From Actimicrobium sp034313845 (GTDB taxonomy: Bacteria; Pseudomonadota; Gammaproteobacteria; Burkholderiales; Burkholderiaceae_D), in assembly GCF_034313845.1 (NCBI RefSeq), contig NZ_JAVIWN010000003.1: 64,000 bases of DNA. One strand, written 5' to 3'. Positions 17,884 to 27,473 of this stretch are shown one piece after another; within the stretch, counting starts at the first letter, position 1, and every line of letters begins with the position of its first letter. The position numbers were made by a program, and so were the translations under genes. The notes beneath the pieces were generated by a model that was not told the origin of the DNA, made no database searches, and worked only from the letters and a program-made list of their open reading frames with translations.

Positions 17884-18516
17884 TCAATCCGTGATCTTCA
17901 TGTCGATGATGCGTGCCGTGCCATTTTTGCCGGGAAATTCGGCGAATGCGCTGCGCACCATGTAGGGCATGACGACGGTCAGCGCCGGATTCTCGCCCTG
18001 ACTGTTGACGCGCACGTCATACAGACTCTTGCCATCGGCATGGCGACTGATCAGCACATGCAGCTGGCGCTTGTAGACTTGATAGACGAGTTCCTGATAA
18101 TCGACGACAGGCGGCCCGCGGAAAAACGGATCGTAGCCGAAACCGAAGTGACGGCGCGAATAGAACCCGCCTCCGTAAAAGCCGCCGCCATAAAAGAATG
18201 GATCGACATAGACCGGCTGCACGGTGCGCACGTCAGCCACATTGACGTTGTAGGACAGGACGATTTTCAGCGTGGGCGACTTGCCGGTTTCGGCTTCGGT
18301 CAAGCCGAGCCGGCGCACTTCGTTGCGCACCAGGTTTTCGTAGTTCAGGTATTCGAGGTCCTTGTTCTGGACTTCGGAGCGCTCGAAGACATAGGTTTGG
18401 TCAGGCAGGGCGGCTGGCCAGTCACTGAACACGGTGACATTGCTGCGTACAGTACTGGCGCAGCCAGCCAGCAGGACAAGCAGCGCTGCCAGCAGGGGCA
18501 CGGTAAGGCGTTTCAT
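17884..18516 (-). CDS. DUF4136 lipoprotein
   Basis: A 210-residue lipoprotein. The start at 18516, with AAGGAG before it, is preferred over one 18 bases upstream. The signal peptide ends in the lipobox LAGC (Cys about residue 19). The mature part has the DUF4136 pattern: SDWPAALPDQTYVFER, an aromatic-glycine loop (YGGGFYGGGFY near 105) and YQELVYQVYKRQLHVLIS. DUF4136 lipoproteins are periplasmic or outer-membrane proteins of unknown role. Confidence 0.82.
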   Translation of the reverse strand: MKRLTVPLLAALLVLLAGCASTVRSNVTVFSDWPAALPDQTYVFERSEVQNKDLEYLNYENLVRNEVRRLGLTEAETGKSPTLKIVLSYNVNVADVRTVQPVYVDPFFYGGGFYGGGFYSRRHFGFGYDPFFRGPPVVDYQELVYQVYKRQLHVLISRHADGKSLYDVRVNSQGENPALTVVMPYMVRSAFAEFPGKNGTARIIDMKITD

Positions 18517-18606
18517 GGTGATCTCCTTGGACAATGTGTTCCAGCCTAGCGTGTTTTCGGAAACGCCGCCCGCGCCAGCGCGTCTGTTGACGCTTTGTCG
18601 AGCTTG

Positions 18607-18948
18607 TTAGTGCGGGTTCTCGAAGAAAATGTAATTGGAACCGAAATCACTGATCTCGAAATACACTTTTTTCTCGCCCGGGTCGACGATCATGTTCAAG
18701 TTCTCGTCCAGTACGCCATAGCCGAACCGATAGGTGCGCGGCTTATTGTCGTCGGTACCCATCGCAGTCGTGATCTTGTCGATGCCGATGAAGCGACGGA
18801 CCAGTTTGTCGCCGGCGTAGAATTCCAGCACGCCGTTGGTGCCGGTCCAGTTTTGGACCGACCGGCTAATTTTATTTTGCTGTTCTTTTGTGCAGGCAAC
18901 GGTGAGTAATACCAGTGCACACAGTACTGCTGTTGACACAATCTTCAT
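18607..18948 (-). CDS. Small lipoprotein
   Basis: A 113-residue protein starting at the ATG complement 18946-18948, with GGAG upstream. A longer in-frame extension has no support. The signal peptide carries the lipobox LTVAC (Cys19). The mature part is hydrophilic (RFIGIDKITTAMGTDD, RFGYGVLDENLNMIVDPGEKKVYFEIS). No family recognised with certainty. It is divergent from pepN, whose start is only 61 bases away. Confidence 0.75.
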   Translation of the reverse strand: MKIVSTAVLCALVLLTVACTKEQQNKISRSVQNWTGTNGVLEFYAGDKLVRRFIGIDKITTAMGTDDNKPRTYRFGYGVLDENLNMIVDPGEKKVYFEISDFGSNYIFFENPH

Positions 18949-19009
18949 GCTTGACTCCGATCCTTGTAAAATGCCATCTTGTTTTAAACGTCGAGAAAAC
19001 CCCATCCCT

Positions 19010-21679
19010 ATGCGTACTGAAAATCCCCCCACCATCTTTCGCGAGCAGTACACACCGCCCGCGTATTTTGTCGATACCGTCGACATGGGATTTGATCTCG
19101 ATCCAATCGAGACCCGCGTCATCACCCGCATCGTGCTCACCCGCAACGTTGCCAGCGATGACCACACTATCACGCTGTCCGGCGACGAGCTCCGGCTGAT
19201 CAGCGTCAGCATGAACGACAAGCCATTGGACGAGCAGGCATTCCAGCTCGTCGACGGCAACCTGCTCATCGCCAATGCGCCGGATCAGGTCACTCTCGAG
19301 ATCGAAACAGCCCTCGCGCCGCAGCACAATACATCGCTGATGGGCTTGTACGTATCAAGCGGGAATTTCTTTACCCAGTGCGAAGCCGAAGGCTTCCGCA
19401 AAATTACCTTCTTCCCTGATCGTCCTGACGTGATGGCGAAATATACCGTGATGCTGCGCGCTGACAAAGCAGCGTATCCGGTCCTGCTCTCGAACGGCAA
19501 CCTGATCGATCAGGGCGAGCTTGCCAATGGCCGCCACTTTGCGCTGTGGGAAGACCCGTTCAAGAAGCCGTCGTATCTGTTCGCGCTGGTGGCCGGCAAG
19601 CTGGTCTGTCAGGAAGAAACCATGCGGCTCAAGTCCGGCCGCGACGTCCTGCTGCAAGTGTGGGTCGAACCCGGCAATCTGGACAAGACCCAGCACGCGA
19701 TGGAGTCGCTCAAGAACAGCATCACGTGGGATGAAGAACGCTTCGGGCTGGAACTTGATCTGGACCGGTTCATGATTGTTGCCGTCGGCGACTTCAACAT
19801 GGGCGCGATGGAGAACAAGGGCCTCAACGTCTTCAATACCAAGTTCGTGCTGGCCAATCCGCGCATCGCGACCGATGTCGATTACGCCAACATCGAGTCG
19901 GTGGTCGGCCACGAGTATTTTCATAACTGGACCGGCAACCGCGTGACCTGCCGCGACTGGTTTCAGCTTTCTCTCAAAGAAGGACTGACCGTCTTTCGCG
20001 ATCAGGAATTTTCGGCCGATCTGGTCGGCTCGGAGTCCGGTCGCGCAGTCAAACGGATCGAGGATGTGCGCGTGTTGCGCCAGGCCCAGTTCCCGGAAGA
20101 TGCCGGTCCGATGGCCCACTCGGTACGGCCTGACTCCTACCTTGAAATCAATAATTTTTACACCGTCACGATTTACGAAAAGGGCGCGGAAGTCGTTCGC
20201 ATGTACCAGACCCTGTTCGGTCGGGACGGTTTTCGCAAAGGCATGGACCTGTACTTTGAACGCCATGATGGCCAGGCGGTCACCTGCAATGATTTCCGTG
20301 CCGCGATGGTCGATGCCAACGGGCGCGATCTGAGCCAGTTCGAGCGCTGGTACAGCCAGGCCGGTACGCCGCAGGTCCGCGCGACATCGGTCTACGACAG
20401 TGCCGCCGGCACGTATGCGATCACGCTGGCCCAGCATTGCGCGGCCACGCCGGGTCAGCCGGATAAATTGCCGTTCCATATTCCGGTCGCGGTTGGCCTG
20501 CTCGATCGGCAGGGCAACGACATGGCGCTGGTCTTGCAGGGAAAAACAGCAGCGAGCACCGCGCCACAACACACCATCGTGCTCGAACTGACCGAGGCCG
20601 AGCAGACCTTTGTGTTCACTGGCGTGACCGAACAGCCGGTGCCATCGATACTGCGAGATTTTTCTGCGCCGGTGATCCTGTCCATCGATTACAGCGATGA
20701 AGAGCTGGCCTTCCTGATGGCCAACGACAGTGATGCATTCAATCGCTGGGAAGCTGGCCAGCGTCTGGCGACGCGCAGTTTGCTGGCGCTGGTCGAGGTG
20801 GTCACCGACGGCAAGCCCGTCGTGCTGACCGCTGCTGACACCTTGCTGGCGCGCGCCTTGCGCGAGACGCTCAATGACAGGCGGCTTGGCACCTCGTTTC
20901 GCGAAGTGATTCTGACCTTGCCGTCCGAAACCATGATCGCCGAAGCAATGACCGTGGTCGAACCGCAAGCGATTCGCAGCGCGCGTCAGGCTTTGCGTCT
21001 CGCCTTGGCGACCACATTGCGCACCGATCTCGAGGCGGCTTACGCGGACAACCAGACCCCTGGCACCTACCAGCCCGACGCCATCTCATCGGGTAAGCGG
21101 GCCTTGAAAAATGTCGCGCTGGCGATGCTGGCCGAACTGGATGATGCATCGGTCCACGCACTGGCGCAAAAGCAGTACGACGACGCCAGTAACATGACCG
21201 ACCGGCTGGCCGCGCTGGCAGTGCTGATCAATACCAGCGCGCCGGGCCGGGATGCGGCGCTGGCCGGTTTCTATCAGGAGTTCGAGGCCGATCCGCTGGT
21301 CATCGACAAGTGGTTCACGCTGCAAGCGATGGCGCGTGACACCGATGTTGCCGCCGTGCGCACATTGATGCAGCACCCGGCCTTCACATTGAAAAATCCG
21401 AACCGTGCACGCAGCCTGATATTCAGTTTTTGCAATGGCAATCCGGCGCAATTTCACGCCAGCGATGGCAGCGGATATGCGTTCTGGGCCGAGCAGGTGA
21501 TTGCCCTCAACAGCATCAATGCGCAAGTTGCGGCCCGCCTCGCACGCTCGCTGGATCGGTGGCGCAAATATGCCCCGGCCCGCCAGGAACTGATGCAGCA
21601 AGCGCTCCAGCAGATTGCCGCTGCGCCAGCCCTCTCTACGGATGTACAGGAAGTGATCAGCAAGGCAATTTCCAACTGA
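19010..21679 (+). CDS. pepN: Aminopeptidase N (M1 metallopeptidase)
   Basis: An 889-residue cytoplasmic zinc aminopeptidase, close to the usual length of about 870-890. The exopeptidase motif GAMEN and the zinc motif HEYFH-x18-E (VVGHEYFHNWTGNR ... LKEGLTVF) are intact. The C-terminal all-helical Ig-like region follows. The ATG at 19010 gives the conserved start MRTENPPTIFREQYTPPAYF; an upstream in-frame ATG would add a non-conserved tail. The fbp gene follows after 21 bases. Confidence 0.95.
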   Translation: MRTENPPTIFREQYTPPAYFVDTVDMGFDLDPIETRVITRIVLTRNVASDDHTITLSGDELRLISVSMNDKPLDEQAFQLVDGNLLIANAPDQVTLEIETALAPQHNTSLMGLYVSSGNFFTQCEAEGFRKITFFPDRPDVMAKYTVMLRADKAAYPVLLSNGNLIDQGELANGRHFALWEDPFKKPSYLFALVAGKLVCQEETMRLKSGRDVLLQVWVEPGNLDKTQHAMESLKNSITWDEERFGLELDLDRFMIVAVGDFNMGAMENKGLNVFNTKFVLANPRIATDVDYANIESVVGHEYFHNWTGNRVTCRDWFQLSLKEGLTVFRDQEFSADLVGSESGRAVKRIEDVRVLRQAQFPEDAGPMAHSVRPDSYLEINNFYTVTIYEKGAEVVRMYQTLFGRDGFRKGMDLYFERHDGQAVTCNDFRAAMVDANGRDLSQFERWYSQAGTPQVRATSVYDSAAGTYAITLAQHCAATPGQPDKLPFHIPVAVGLLDRQGNDMALVLQGKTAASTAPQHTIVLELTEAEQTFVFTGVTEQPVPSILRDFSAPVILSIDYSDEELAFLMANDSDAFNRWEAGQRLATRSLLALVEVVTDGKPVVLTAADTLLARALRETLNDRRLGTSFREVILTLPSETMIAEAMTVVEPQAIRSARQALRLALATTLRTDLEAAYADNQTPGTYQPDAISSGKRALKNVALAMLAELDDASVHALAQKQYDDASNMTDRLAALAVLINTSAPGRDAALAGFYQEFEADPLVIDKWFTLQAMARDTDVAAVRTLMQHPAFTLKNPNRARSLIFSFCNGNPAQFHASDGSGYAFWAEQVIALNSINAQVAARLARSLDRWRKYAPARQELMQQALQQIAAAPALSTDVQEVISKAISN

Positions 21680-21700
21680 AACGAAAGCGAAGAGACCACC

Positions 21701-22702
21701 ATGAAACGTATCAGCCTGACCCAGCACCTGGTCGAAGAACAACGCAACAACAACACCATCCCGGCCGAATTGCGGTTGTTGATCGAAGTCGTCGCCCGCG
21801 CTTGCAAGACCATTAGCCATGCGGTCGGCAAGGGTGCGCTGGGCGACGTGCTCGGTAGCGCCAACATCGAAAACGTCCAGGGCGAAGTACAAAAAAAGCT
21901 CGACATCATCAGCAATGAAATCCTGCTTGAAGCCAACGAGTGGGGCGGTCATCTGGCAGCGATGGCTTCCGAAGAAATGGAAACCATTCACCTGATTCCG
22001 AACCGCTATCCGATGGGCGAGTACATGCTGTTGTTCGATCCGCTGGACGGCTCCAGCAACATCGATGTGAACGTCTCGATCGGCACGATTTTCTCGGTGC
22101 TGAAGGCACCCGATGGCATGACCACGCCGACCGAGCAGGATTTCCTGCAGCCTGGCACCAGGCAAGTCGCGGCCGGTTATGCCGTGTATGGTCCGCAGAC
22201 CGTGCTGGTACTGACTACCGGCAACGGTGTCAACTGCTTCACGCTCGATCGCGAAATGGGTTCATGGGTGCTCACCCAGCGCAATATCCAGATCCCGGCG
22301 GATACCCGTGAATACGCGATCAACGCCTCGAACGCGCGTCACTGGCATCCACCTGTGACCCGTTACGTCAATGAAATGCAGGCAGGGACCACTGGTCCGC
22401 GCGAAGCAGATTTCAACATGCGCTGGATCGCCTCGATGGTCGCTGACGTGCATCGCATCCTGTGCCGTGGCGGTATCTTCATGTACCCGGCCGATATCCG
22501 CGATCCGAGCAAGCCGGGCAAATTGCGGTTGATGTACGAAGCCAACCCGATGGCCTTCATCGTCGAGCAAGCCGGCGGTGCTGCCACCGACGGTCATGGT
22601 CGCATCATGGACATCCAGCCGGAAAAACTGCATCAGCGGGTTCCGGTTTTTTTGGGTTCAAAGAACGAAGTCGAGCGGGTGACTGCGTATCACAAGCAGT
22701 AA
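21701..22702 (+). CDS. fbp: Fructose-1,6-bisphosphatase class I
   Basis: A 333-residue gluconeogenic enzyme converting fructose 1,6-bisphosphate to fructose 6-phosphate. The metal-binding signature DPLDGSSNIDVNVSIGT (about 113-129) and the active-site region GKLRLMYEANPMAFIVEQAGG are complete. It lies 21 bases after pepN and is probably transcribed with it. Confidence 0.95.
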   Translation: MKRISLTQHLVEEQRNNNTIPAELRLLIEVVARACKTISHAVGKGALGDVLGSANIENVQGEVQKKLDIISNEILLEANEWGGHLAAMASEEMETIHLIPNRYPMGEYMLLFDPLDGSSNIDVNVSIGTIFSVLKAPDGMTTPTEQDFLQPGTRQVAAGYAVYGPQTVLVLTTGNGVNCFTLDREMGSWVLTQRNIQIPADTREYAINASNARHWHPPVTRYVNEMQAGTTGPREADFNMRWIASMVADVHRILCRGGIFMYPADIRDPSKPGKLRLMYEANPMAFIVEQAGGAATDGHGRIMDIQPEKLHQRVPVFLGSKNEVERVTAYHKQ

Positions 22703-22808
22703 TTGCGCTGCACAGAGCGCACGATGGCGCAATTCATCGGGTGTTCTCTGAGTAAATGCAAAGTGGGCTGGTATTTCGCAGTGAAACTTTGCTAGAATAC
22801 GGCACTTC

Positions 22809-22884
<76 letters not shown>

Positions 22885-22898
22885 AGAATTGGCAGGGA

Positions 22899-22937
22899 AA
22901 AAAAGGGTTGTTCGCTTAGGCGAACAACCCTTTTTTG
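22899..22937 (+). terminator. Terminator after tRNA-Thr
   Basis: AAGGGTTGTTCGC and GCGAACAACCCTT pair with loop TTAG. A-rich sequence on the left and T-rich on the right allow termination from either side, and the minus-strand BOF-protein gene ends 22 bases beyond. Confidence 0.9.
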
Positions 22938-22958
22938 TTGCCGCCTGCGCTCTTCCTT

Positions 22959-23324
22959 CTAGCGCAAGATGCTGACCATCTTCACGTCGATTTCCGGCGA
23001 CTCCATGAATTCCTTTTCGACTTCACCGCGGATTTCGACGCGGGTAGTTTCATCGATGGCTTGGGCAGGAAAATCGCGGTCGTCGATTTCGATGCGAATC
23101 TCATTTTTCCCGTCGGAAAACAGATATTTTTCCTTGCTGATTTTCTTCAGTATTACGCCCCGCAACATGACTTCCTGGTCGTCAACCGGGTTTTTCAAAA
23201 TATCGGCAACAGTCGTGGTGACTTTCTGGCTGGAGGGACCAACATACTGCGCCAGGGCAGCTACAGGTATGCCGATGGCGAGAACGGTGGCGATGATCAG
23301 ACGGCTGGCGTTGAAATGGGACAT
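22959..23324 (-). CDS. YgiW/YdeI (BOF) family periplasmic protein
   Basis: A 121-residue secreted protein. The start at 23324 is preferred over one 63 bases upstream because it opens a signal peptide (ending AALA-Q) and AAGGAG lies 11 bases before. The mature domain is an OB-fold typical of the BOF family (VGPSSQKVTTTVADILKNP, DDQEVMLRGVILKKI, YLFSDGKNEIRIEID). Family members are linked to stress tolerance and signalling in the periplasm, with no enzyme activity known. Confidence 0.88.
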   Translation of the reverse strand: MSHFNASRLIIATVLAIGIPVAALAQYVGPSSQKVTTTVADILKNPVDDQEVMLRGVILKKISKEKYLFSDGKNEIRIEIDDRDFPAQAIDETTRVEIRGEVEKEFMESPEIDVKMVSILR

Positions 23325-23802
23325 GGGCGAGACTCTCCTTGAGACAAGTGGATGGGATGTTGAGGTAACCGGCAGGGGTGTCGTCACCAGGACAGACTAG
23401 GGTGATGCACAGCAGTATGGCACTACCTTGCGGTAGCTATAATTTACTGTCCAACTATCGGTATCGTTTAGCCGTCGCGCCTGACACCATCACCGCTTGC
23501 TTCCGTCACGTGCCTCCACAAAAGCAAGTTTCTCTTGCCGTTTGAATCGGCTCGGAAAAGAGTTATGGGAACCCCCGCTGAACTGACATGGAGCGTATTG
23601 CGCACATGTGATGTTTTGCTTCAAGTGGCGATGAGCAGCGCGCGCCGTTACAGACCGCCGAGTCATGGCCTTGTCGATATATCCGTATGTTGGGCCTTTT
23701 ATGGCTCGCTAATAATAATTAGGAGCCAAATATGGCTCATCACCTTGACGCTATTGATCTTTGGGCCTAGTCTGGCCCAATAAACAATTTATCGGGCAGG
23801 AT
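23325..23802. other. Gene-free region upstream of hipB
   Basis: No convincing gene is seen in these 478 bases. The part from about 23690 on is AT-rich and holds nested inverted repeats, described separately as hipBA operators. The region from 23400 to 23680 shows nothing recognisable. Confidence 0.6.
23703..23780. promoter_or_regulatory. Candidate hipBA operators
   Basis: Two dyads lie just before hipB: GGCTC-G-CTAAT/ATTAG-GAGCC (23703-23727, one base short of perfect) and TTGGGCC-TAGTCT-GGCCCAA (23761-23780, perfect 7-bp arms). Half-sites TTGGGCC and TATGGCTC recur around 23689-23742. HipB-type regulators bind several such sites to repress their own operon; the pattern here fits but differs from the E. 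coli TATCC/GGATA sites. Confidence 0.55.
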
Positions 23803-24138
23803 ATGACCCATTTGTCGAACAGCACGCCACCTCGCGAGGTGCTCAAGCGTCTTGAGTCGCTTGGCGAACACGTCCGAATCGCACGCGTACGCCGCGGCAT
23901 GGGGACCCAGGAATTTGCGCAAGAGTGCGGCATCGGTCGGCGCTCGCTCTACCGCATCGAGTCCGGTGAATCTGGTGTCGCCCTGGGCACGTTTCTGACC
24001 GTCCTGTGGAAGCTTGGGCTGCTTGACACCATGCAGGGCGTTGCCAATCCGGACGGTGACGAACACGGCAAGATTCTCGAAGCCGCTCGTCGGCCAGAGC
24101 GGGTGCGCGCCCGCGCACCGCAAGACAACGATTTTTAA
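23803..24138 (+). CDS. hipB: HipB-like antitoxin, XRE-family regulator
   Basis: A 111-residue protein with a helix-turn-helix at about 22-75 (HVRIARVRRGMGTQEFAQECGIGRRSLYRIESGE). The start at 23803, behind GGCAGG, is preferred to one 42 bases upstream that would begin inside the operator. The basic tail (RRPERVRARAPQ) may contact the toxin. HipB binds HipA and represses the operon. hipA starts 12 bases after its stop. Confidence 0.85.
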   Translation: MTHLSNSTPPREVLKRLESLGEHVRIARVRRGMGTQEFAQECGIGRRSLYRIESGESGVALGTFLTVLWKLGLLDTMQGVANPDGDEHGKILEAARRPERVRARAPQDNDF

Positions 24139-24150
24139 GGGAGGCGGTCC

Positions 24151-25422
24151 GTGTCCGAGAACCTTTGCTACGTCTATGTCCAATTGCCTGGCACTTATGA
24201 GTGGGTGCCTTGCGCGTCGCTAAAGGTCAAGAAGGTCGCCGCCGATGCGTTCGAGGGCACCTTCACCTACGGTAAGCGCTACCTTGAGCGCGCTAATGTG
24301 ATGGAGCTTGACCCGTACCACCTCAAGCTCACAGCCAAACCAATGAAGTTCACGATGCTCAAAGGCATCCCGGGAGTGCTGCGCGACGCCAGCCCGGATG
24401 CCTGGGGGCGGCGCGTCATTCAAGCGCGGCTGGAGAAAGAAGAGAGCGAAATTGCCGAGATGGAGTACCTGCTCAACGGACCGGATGATGGCGCGGGCAA
24501 CTTGCGCTTCGGACTTTCAGTGCAGCCGCCCGGTCCGGCAAAGCCCTTCAACCGTACCCATCAGCTCGATGCGCTGGTCCAGGCGGCTGAGCAGCTCGAG
24601 GAGACTGGCAAGCTACCTTATGAGGTGCTGGAGCAGCTGGAGCCCGGTACGAGCATGGGCGGCGCGCGGCCAAAGGTGACCATCGAGGACGACCATTGCA
24701 TCTACCTGGCCAAGCTGCCGGAAAAGCGCGACAAGCACAACATGCAGCGCATCGAGTATGCGACGCTCGAGCTTGCCCGCGCTGCAGGACTACATGTGTG
24801 TGGCACGCGCATCGAATCTGTCGGCAAAGCCGAGGCGCTGATGCTGCTTCGTTTCGACCGCGAATGGAATCCGGACGCCAGCGCTTACATACGTCATGGA
24901 CTCGCCTCAGGACTGACGGTACTCAACGCCGAAGACGGCATCCGTGGGCGCGAGCGCTGGTCCTACTTGCTGCTTGCAGACGAGATCCGGCGCTGGTCCG
25001 TCAAGCCTGATGCTGACCGGTTGGAGCTTTTCAAGCGCATGGTTTTCAACGCCATGGTCACCAACAACGACGACCATCCTCGCAACCATGCGATGTTGCG
25101 TACGACTGCATCCTGGCGCCTGTCACCCGCCTATGACATCGTGCCAGTGCCGCTCCTCTCGCTGGAGCGGCGCGACCTCGCGCTGGAGGTGGGCAAGTTC
25201 GGACGTGTCGCGAGCCTGTACAACATCCTGTCGGACTGCGGCGCTTTCGGACTATCCCGTGAGGAAGCTGAAACGGTCATTGCCCAGATGGAGCAGGTAG
25301 TGCGCGGCTGGAAAGAATTTTTCTTCCGGTACGGTGTGGAAGAGCGCTCGATTGAGTACATCGGTCAGGCCATCTTGCCGGAGTGCTTCTTTCGTAGGGA
25401 GCCTGTAGACACTTTGGCCTGA
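24151..25422 (+). CDS. hipA: HipA-family serine/threonine kinase toxin
   Basis: A 423-residue kinase, near the usual 420-440, starting at GTG with GGGAGG 10 bases upstream. The Ser-containing activation loop GTSMGGARPK (Ser168) is the predicted autophosphorylation site. ATP contacts include YLAKLP (Lys188), the catalytic loop NNDDHPRNH and the metal motif YDIVP. Well-studied HipA kinases phosphorylate glutamyl-tRNA synthetase GltX and trigger a growth-arrested, drug-tolerant state. gltX is at 46.9 kb in this window but is not linked. All key residues look intact, so the module may be active. Confidence 0.9.
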   Translation: MSENLCYVYVQLPGTYEWVPCASLKVKKVAADAFEGTFTYGKRYLERANVMELDPYHLKLTAKPMKFTMLKGIPGVLRDASPDAWGRRVIQARLEKEESEIAEMEYLLNGPDDGAGNLRFGLSVQPPGPAKPFNRTHQLDALVQAAEQLEETGKLPYEVLEQLEPGTSMGGARPKVTIEDDHCIYLAKLPEKRDKHNMQRIEYATLELARAAGLHVCGTRIESVGKAEALMLLRFDREWNPDASAYIRHGLASGLTVLNAEDGIRGRERWSYLLLADEIRRWSVKPDADRLELFKRMVFNAMVTNNDDHPRNHAMLRTTASWRLSPAYDIVPVPLLSLERRDLALEVGKFGRVASLYNILSDCGAFGLSREEAETVIAQMEQVVRGWKEFFFRYGVEERSIEYIGQAILPECFFRREPVDTLA

Positions 25423-25590
25423 CTGCCCACCGTCCATCCGTGAAGCAAACCGGCAGGACCGGCTTTCGGCTAAGTCGCATAAAAATCAGGGGTTTTGGGC
25501 CAACTGTTTGCAAACTGTTTATTCACACCCAAGAAAACGACCCACGCCAATCTGCGTTACATTGAACTCCACTTCATTCGGGAGAAACCC

Positions 25591-26460
25591 ATGTATCGAT
25601 CCGCACCGACCTCCATGAAAACGACTGCGCGCCGCGCCGCTGTCCTCCTTTGCGCTGCCGTACTGACTCTGTCCGGATGTGCCGGCACCGCGCCGGTGGT
25701 GCGCGCCACACCGGCGCTCTCCGCTGATCAGATCGCCACGTTGCTGGCCAGTCCGGATCGCAGTGCGGCCGATCGTTCCAATGATGGTCGGCGCAAGCCA
25801 GCGCAGTTGCTGGAGTTTCTGGAGGTTCGTCCGGGGATGGTGGCGCTGGACCTCAGTGCCGGCGGTGGGTACACGTCCGAATTGCTCACGCGTGCGGTGG
25901 GTCCGGCTGGTCGGGTCTATGGCCAGAGCGCACCACGCAATCCTGCTGCGGTGGCACCTGCTGCGGCAGAAGGTAGTAGTGCGCCGGCAGCTGTCAGTGC
26001 GCCGCGGCCGGCACCCGTGCCGTCACCGGTGGCATTGGCTGAACGGGCCAAAAAACCGGGGCTGGGTAATCTGGTGGCGGTAGTGCAGCCGTTCGATAAC
26101 CCGGTTCCTGCAGCGGCCGAGCGGCAACTTGATCTGGTGACGCTGATGTTCAACTATCACGACCTCGGCCACATGGGCGTCGATCGCGCCGCAATGAACC
26201 GGGCCCTGTTCAATGCGCTCAAATCAGGCGGGACTTACGTGGTAGCCGATCATGCCGGTCGTCCCGGAACCGGCATTTCGGAAGCCGGCACCTTGCACCG
26301 GATCGACGAACAGTTCTTGCGCCGCGAAATCGAAGCGGCCGGTTTCGTGTTTGTTGCCGAGGCTGGCTTCTTGCGCAATCCAGCCGATCCGCGTGATCGC
26401 AATACCCCGGAACCGCTGCAACCGAAAGACGACTTCATCCTCAAGTTCAGCAAGCCCTGA
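25591..26460 (+). CDS. Methyltransferase-like lipoprotein
   Basis: A 289-residue protein. The ATG at 25591 follows GGGAG. The signal peptide ends in lipobox LSGC (about residue 30). The rest is a class-I SAM methyltransferase-like fold of the COG4798 type: VALDLSAGGGYTSELLTRAVG matches motif I, and MFNYHDLGHMGVDR with ADHAGRPGTG matches later strands. An Ala/Pro-rich insert of about 35 residues interrupts the domain after GRVYGQ. A periplasmic lipoprotein would have no obvious access to SAM, so enzyme activity is uncertain. Confidence 0.8.
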   Translation: MYRSAPTSMKTTARRAAVLLCAAVLTLSGCAGTAPVVRATPALSADQIATLLASPDRSAADRSNDGRRKPAQLLEFLEVRPGMVALDLSAGGGYTSELLTRAVGPAGRVYGQSAPRNPAAVAPAAAEGSSAPAAVSAPRPAPVPSPVALAERAKKPGLGNLVAVVQPFDNPVPAAAERQLDLVTLMFNYHDLGHMGVDRAAMNRALFNALKSGGTYVVADHAGRPGTGISEAGTLHRIDEQFLRREIEAAGFVFVAEAGFLRNPADPRDRNTPEPLQPKDDFILKFSKP

Positions 26461-26491
26461 ACGCAGCTTGACCATACGGCGGGTCGAGACC

Positions 26492-27433
26492 CTACGCGTT
26501 ACGCAAGGCCTCGACCATCCCATCAAGCTTGACCGAATCCGCGCAGAACGCACGGATTCCTTCGGCCAGTTTTTCAGTGGCCATGGCCTCGTCGTTGAAC
26601 AATAAACGGAAAGTTTTTTCATCGAGCATGAGCTTGTGCAGGTCGGCGCTCTGTGCCCGCTCCGGGCTGAGCTTGCGCACGATGGGTTCGTTGCTGTCGG
26701 CCAGTTGTTGCAGCAGTTCGGGGCTTATCGTCAGCAAGTCGCAGCCGGCCAGTTCGCGGATCTGCGACGTATTGCGAAAGCTCGCGCCCATGACTTCGGT
26801 GGCATAGCCGAACTTGCGATAGTAGTTGTAGATGCGCTGCACCGATTGCACGCCGGGGTCGTCGGCACCGCTGTATTCGAGTCCTGTGGATTTTTTGTAC
26901 CAGTCATAGATGCGCCCGACAAATGGCGAGATCAGGCGTGCGCCGGCGTCGGCACAGGCGATTGCTTGCGGCAACGCGAACAGTAGTGTCATGTTGCAGC
27001 GTATCTGATCGCGCTCGAGGATTTCGGCGGCGCGTATGCCTTCCCAGGTCGAGGCAATCTTGATCAGCACACGTTCGCGCGCAATGCCGGCCGCTTCGTA
27101 CAGCGCGATCAGGTGGCGGCCCTTGGCGACGATGGCGGCGGTGTCGAATGACAAGCGGGCGTCGGTTTCGGTAGAGACGCGACCGGGAATGAGCTTGAGG
27201 ATTTCGCCGCCAAAAGCGACCAGCAGATGATCGACGATGTCGGCAGTGGACTTGCCGGCATGGTCGCGAACGGCCTGTTCGAGCAGGTGACGGTAGGAGT
27301 CTTTTTGTACTGCTTTGAGGATGAGCGACGGATTGGTCGTGGCGTCTTGTGGCGCAAAGCTGGCGATGCTCTGAAAGTCGCCCGTGTCGGCAACGATGGT
27401 GGTGAACTGCTTGAGTTGTTCGAGTTGGTTCAT
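26492..27433 (-). CDS. tal: Transaldolase
   Basis: A 313-residue TalB-type enzyme of the non-oxidative pentose phosphate pathway. The Schiff-base lysine lies in VLIKIASTWEGIRAAE (near 125-140), and the early TTNPSL signature and later YYRKFGYATEVMGASF are present. The ATG at 27433 is preferred over a TTG 12 bases upstream. No clear Shine-Dalgarno is seen. Its stop is 31 bases from the convergent methyltransferase-like gene. Confidence 0.95.
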   Translation of the reverse strand: MNQLEQLKQFTTIVADTGDFQSIASFAPQDATTNPSLILKAVQKDSYRHLLEQAVRDHAGKSTADIVDHLLVAFGGEILKLIPGRVSTETDARLSFDTAAIVAKGRHLIALYEAAGIARERVLIKIASTWEGIRAAEILERDQIRCNMTLLFALPQAIACADAGARLISPFVGRIYDWYKKSTGLEYSGADDPGVQSVQRIYNYYRKFGYATEVMGASFRNTSQIRELAGCDLLTISPELLQQLADSNEPIVRKLSPERAQSADLHKLMLDEKTFRLLFNDEAMATEKLAEGIRAFCADSVKLDGMVEALRNA

Positions 27434-27473
27434 GAGCGCATTCAATGAGTGGTCGACAAGTTTTCCATTGTAC

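Noticed and set aside
19355..20968. 537-codon open frame on the minus strand
   Set aside because: It lies entirely opposite pepN, which has full motifs; it is a mirror frame of GC-rich coding DNA.
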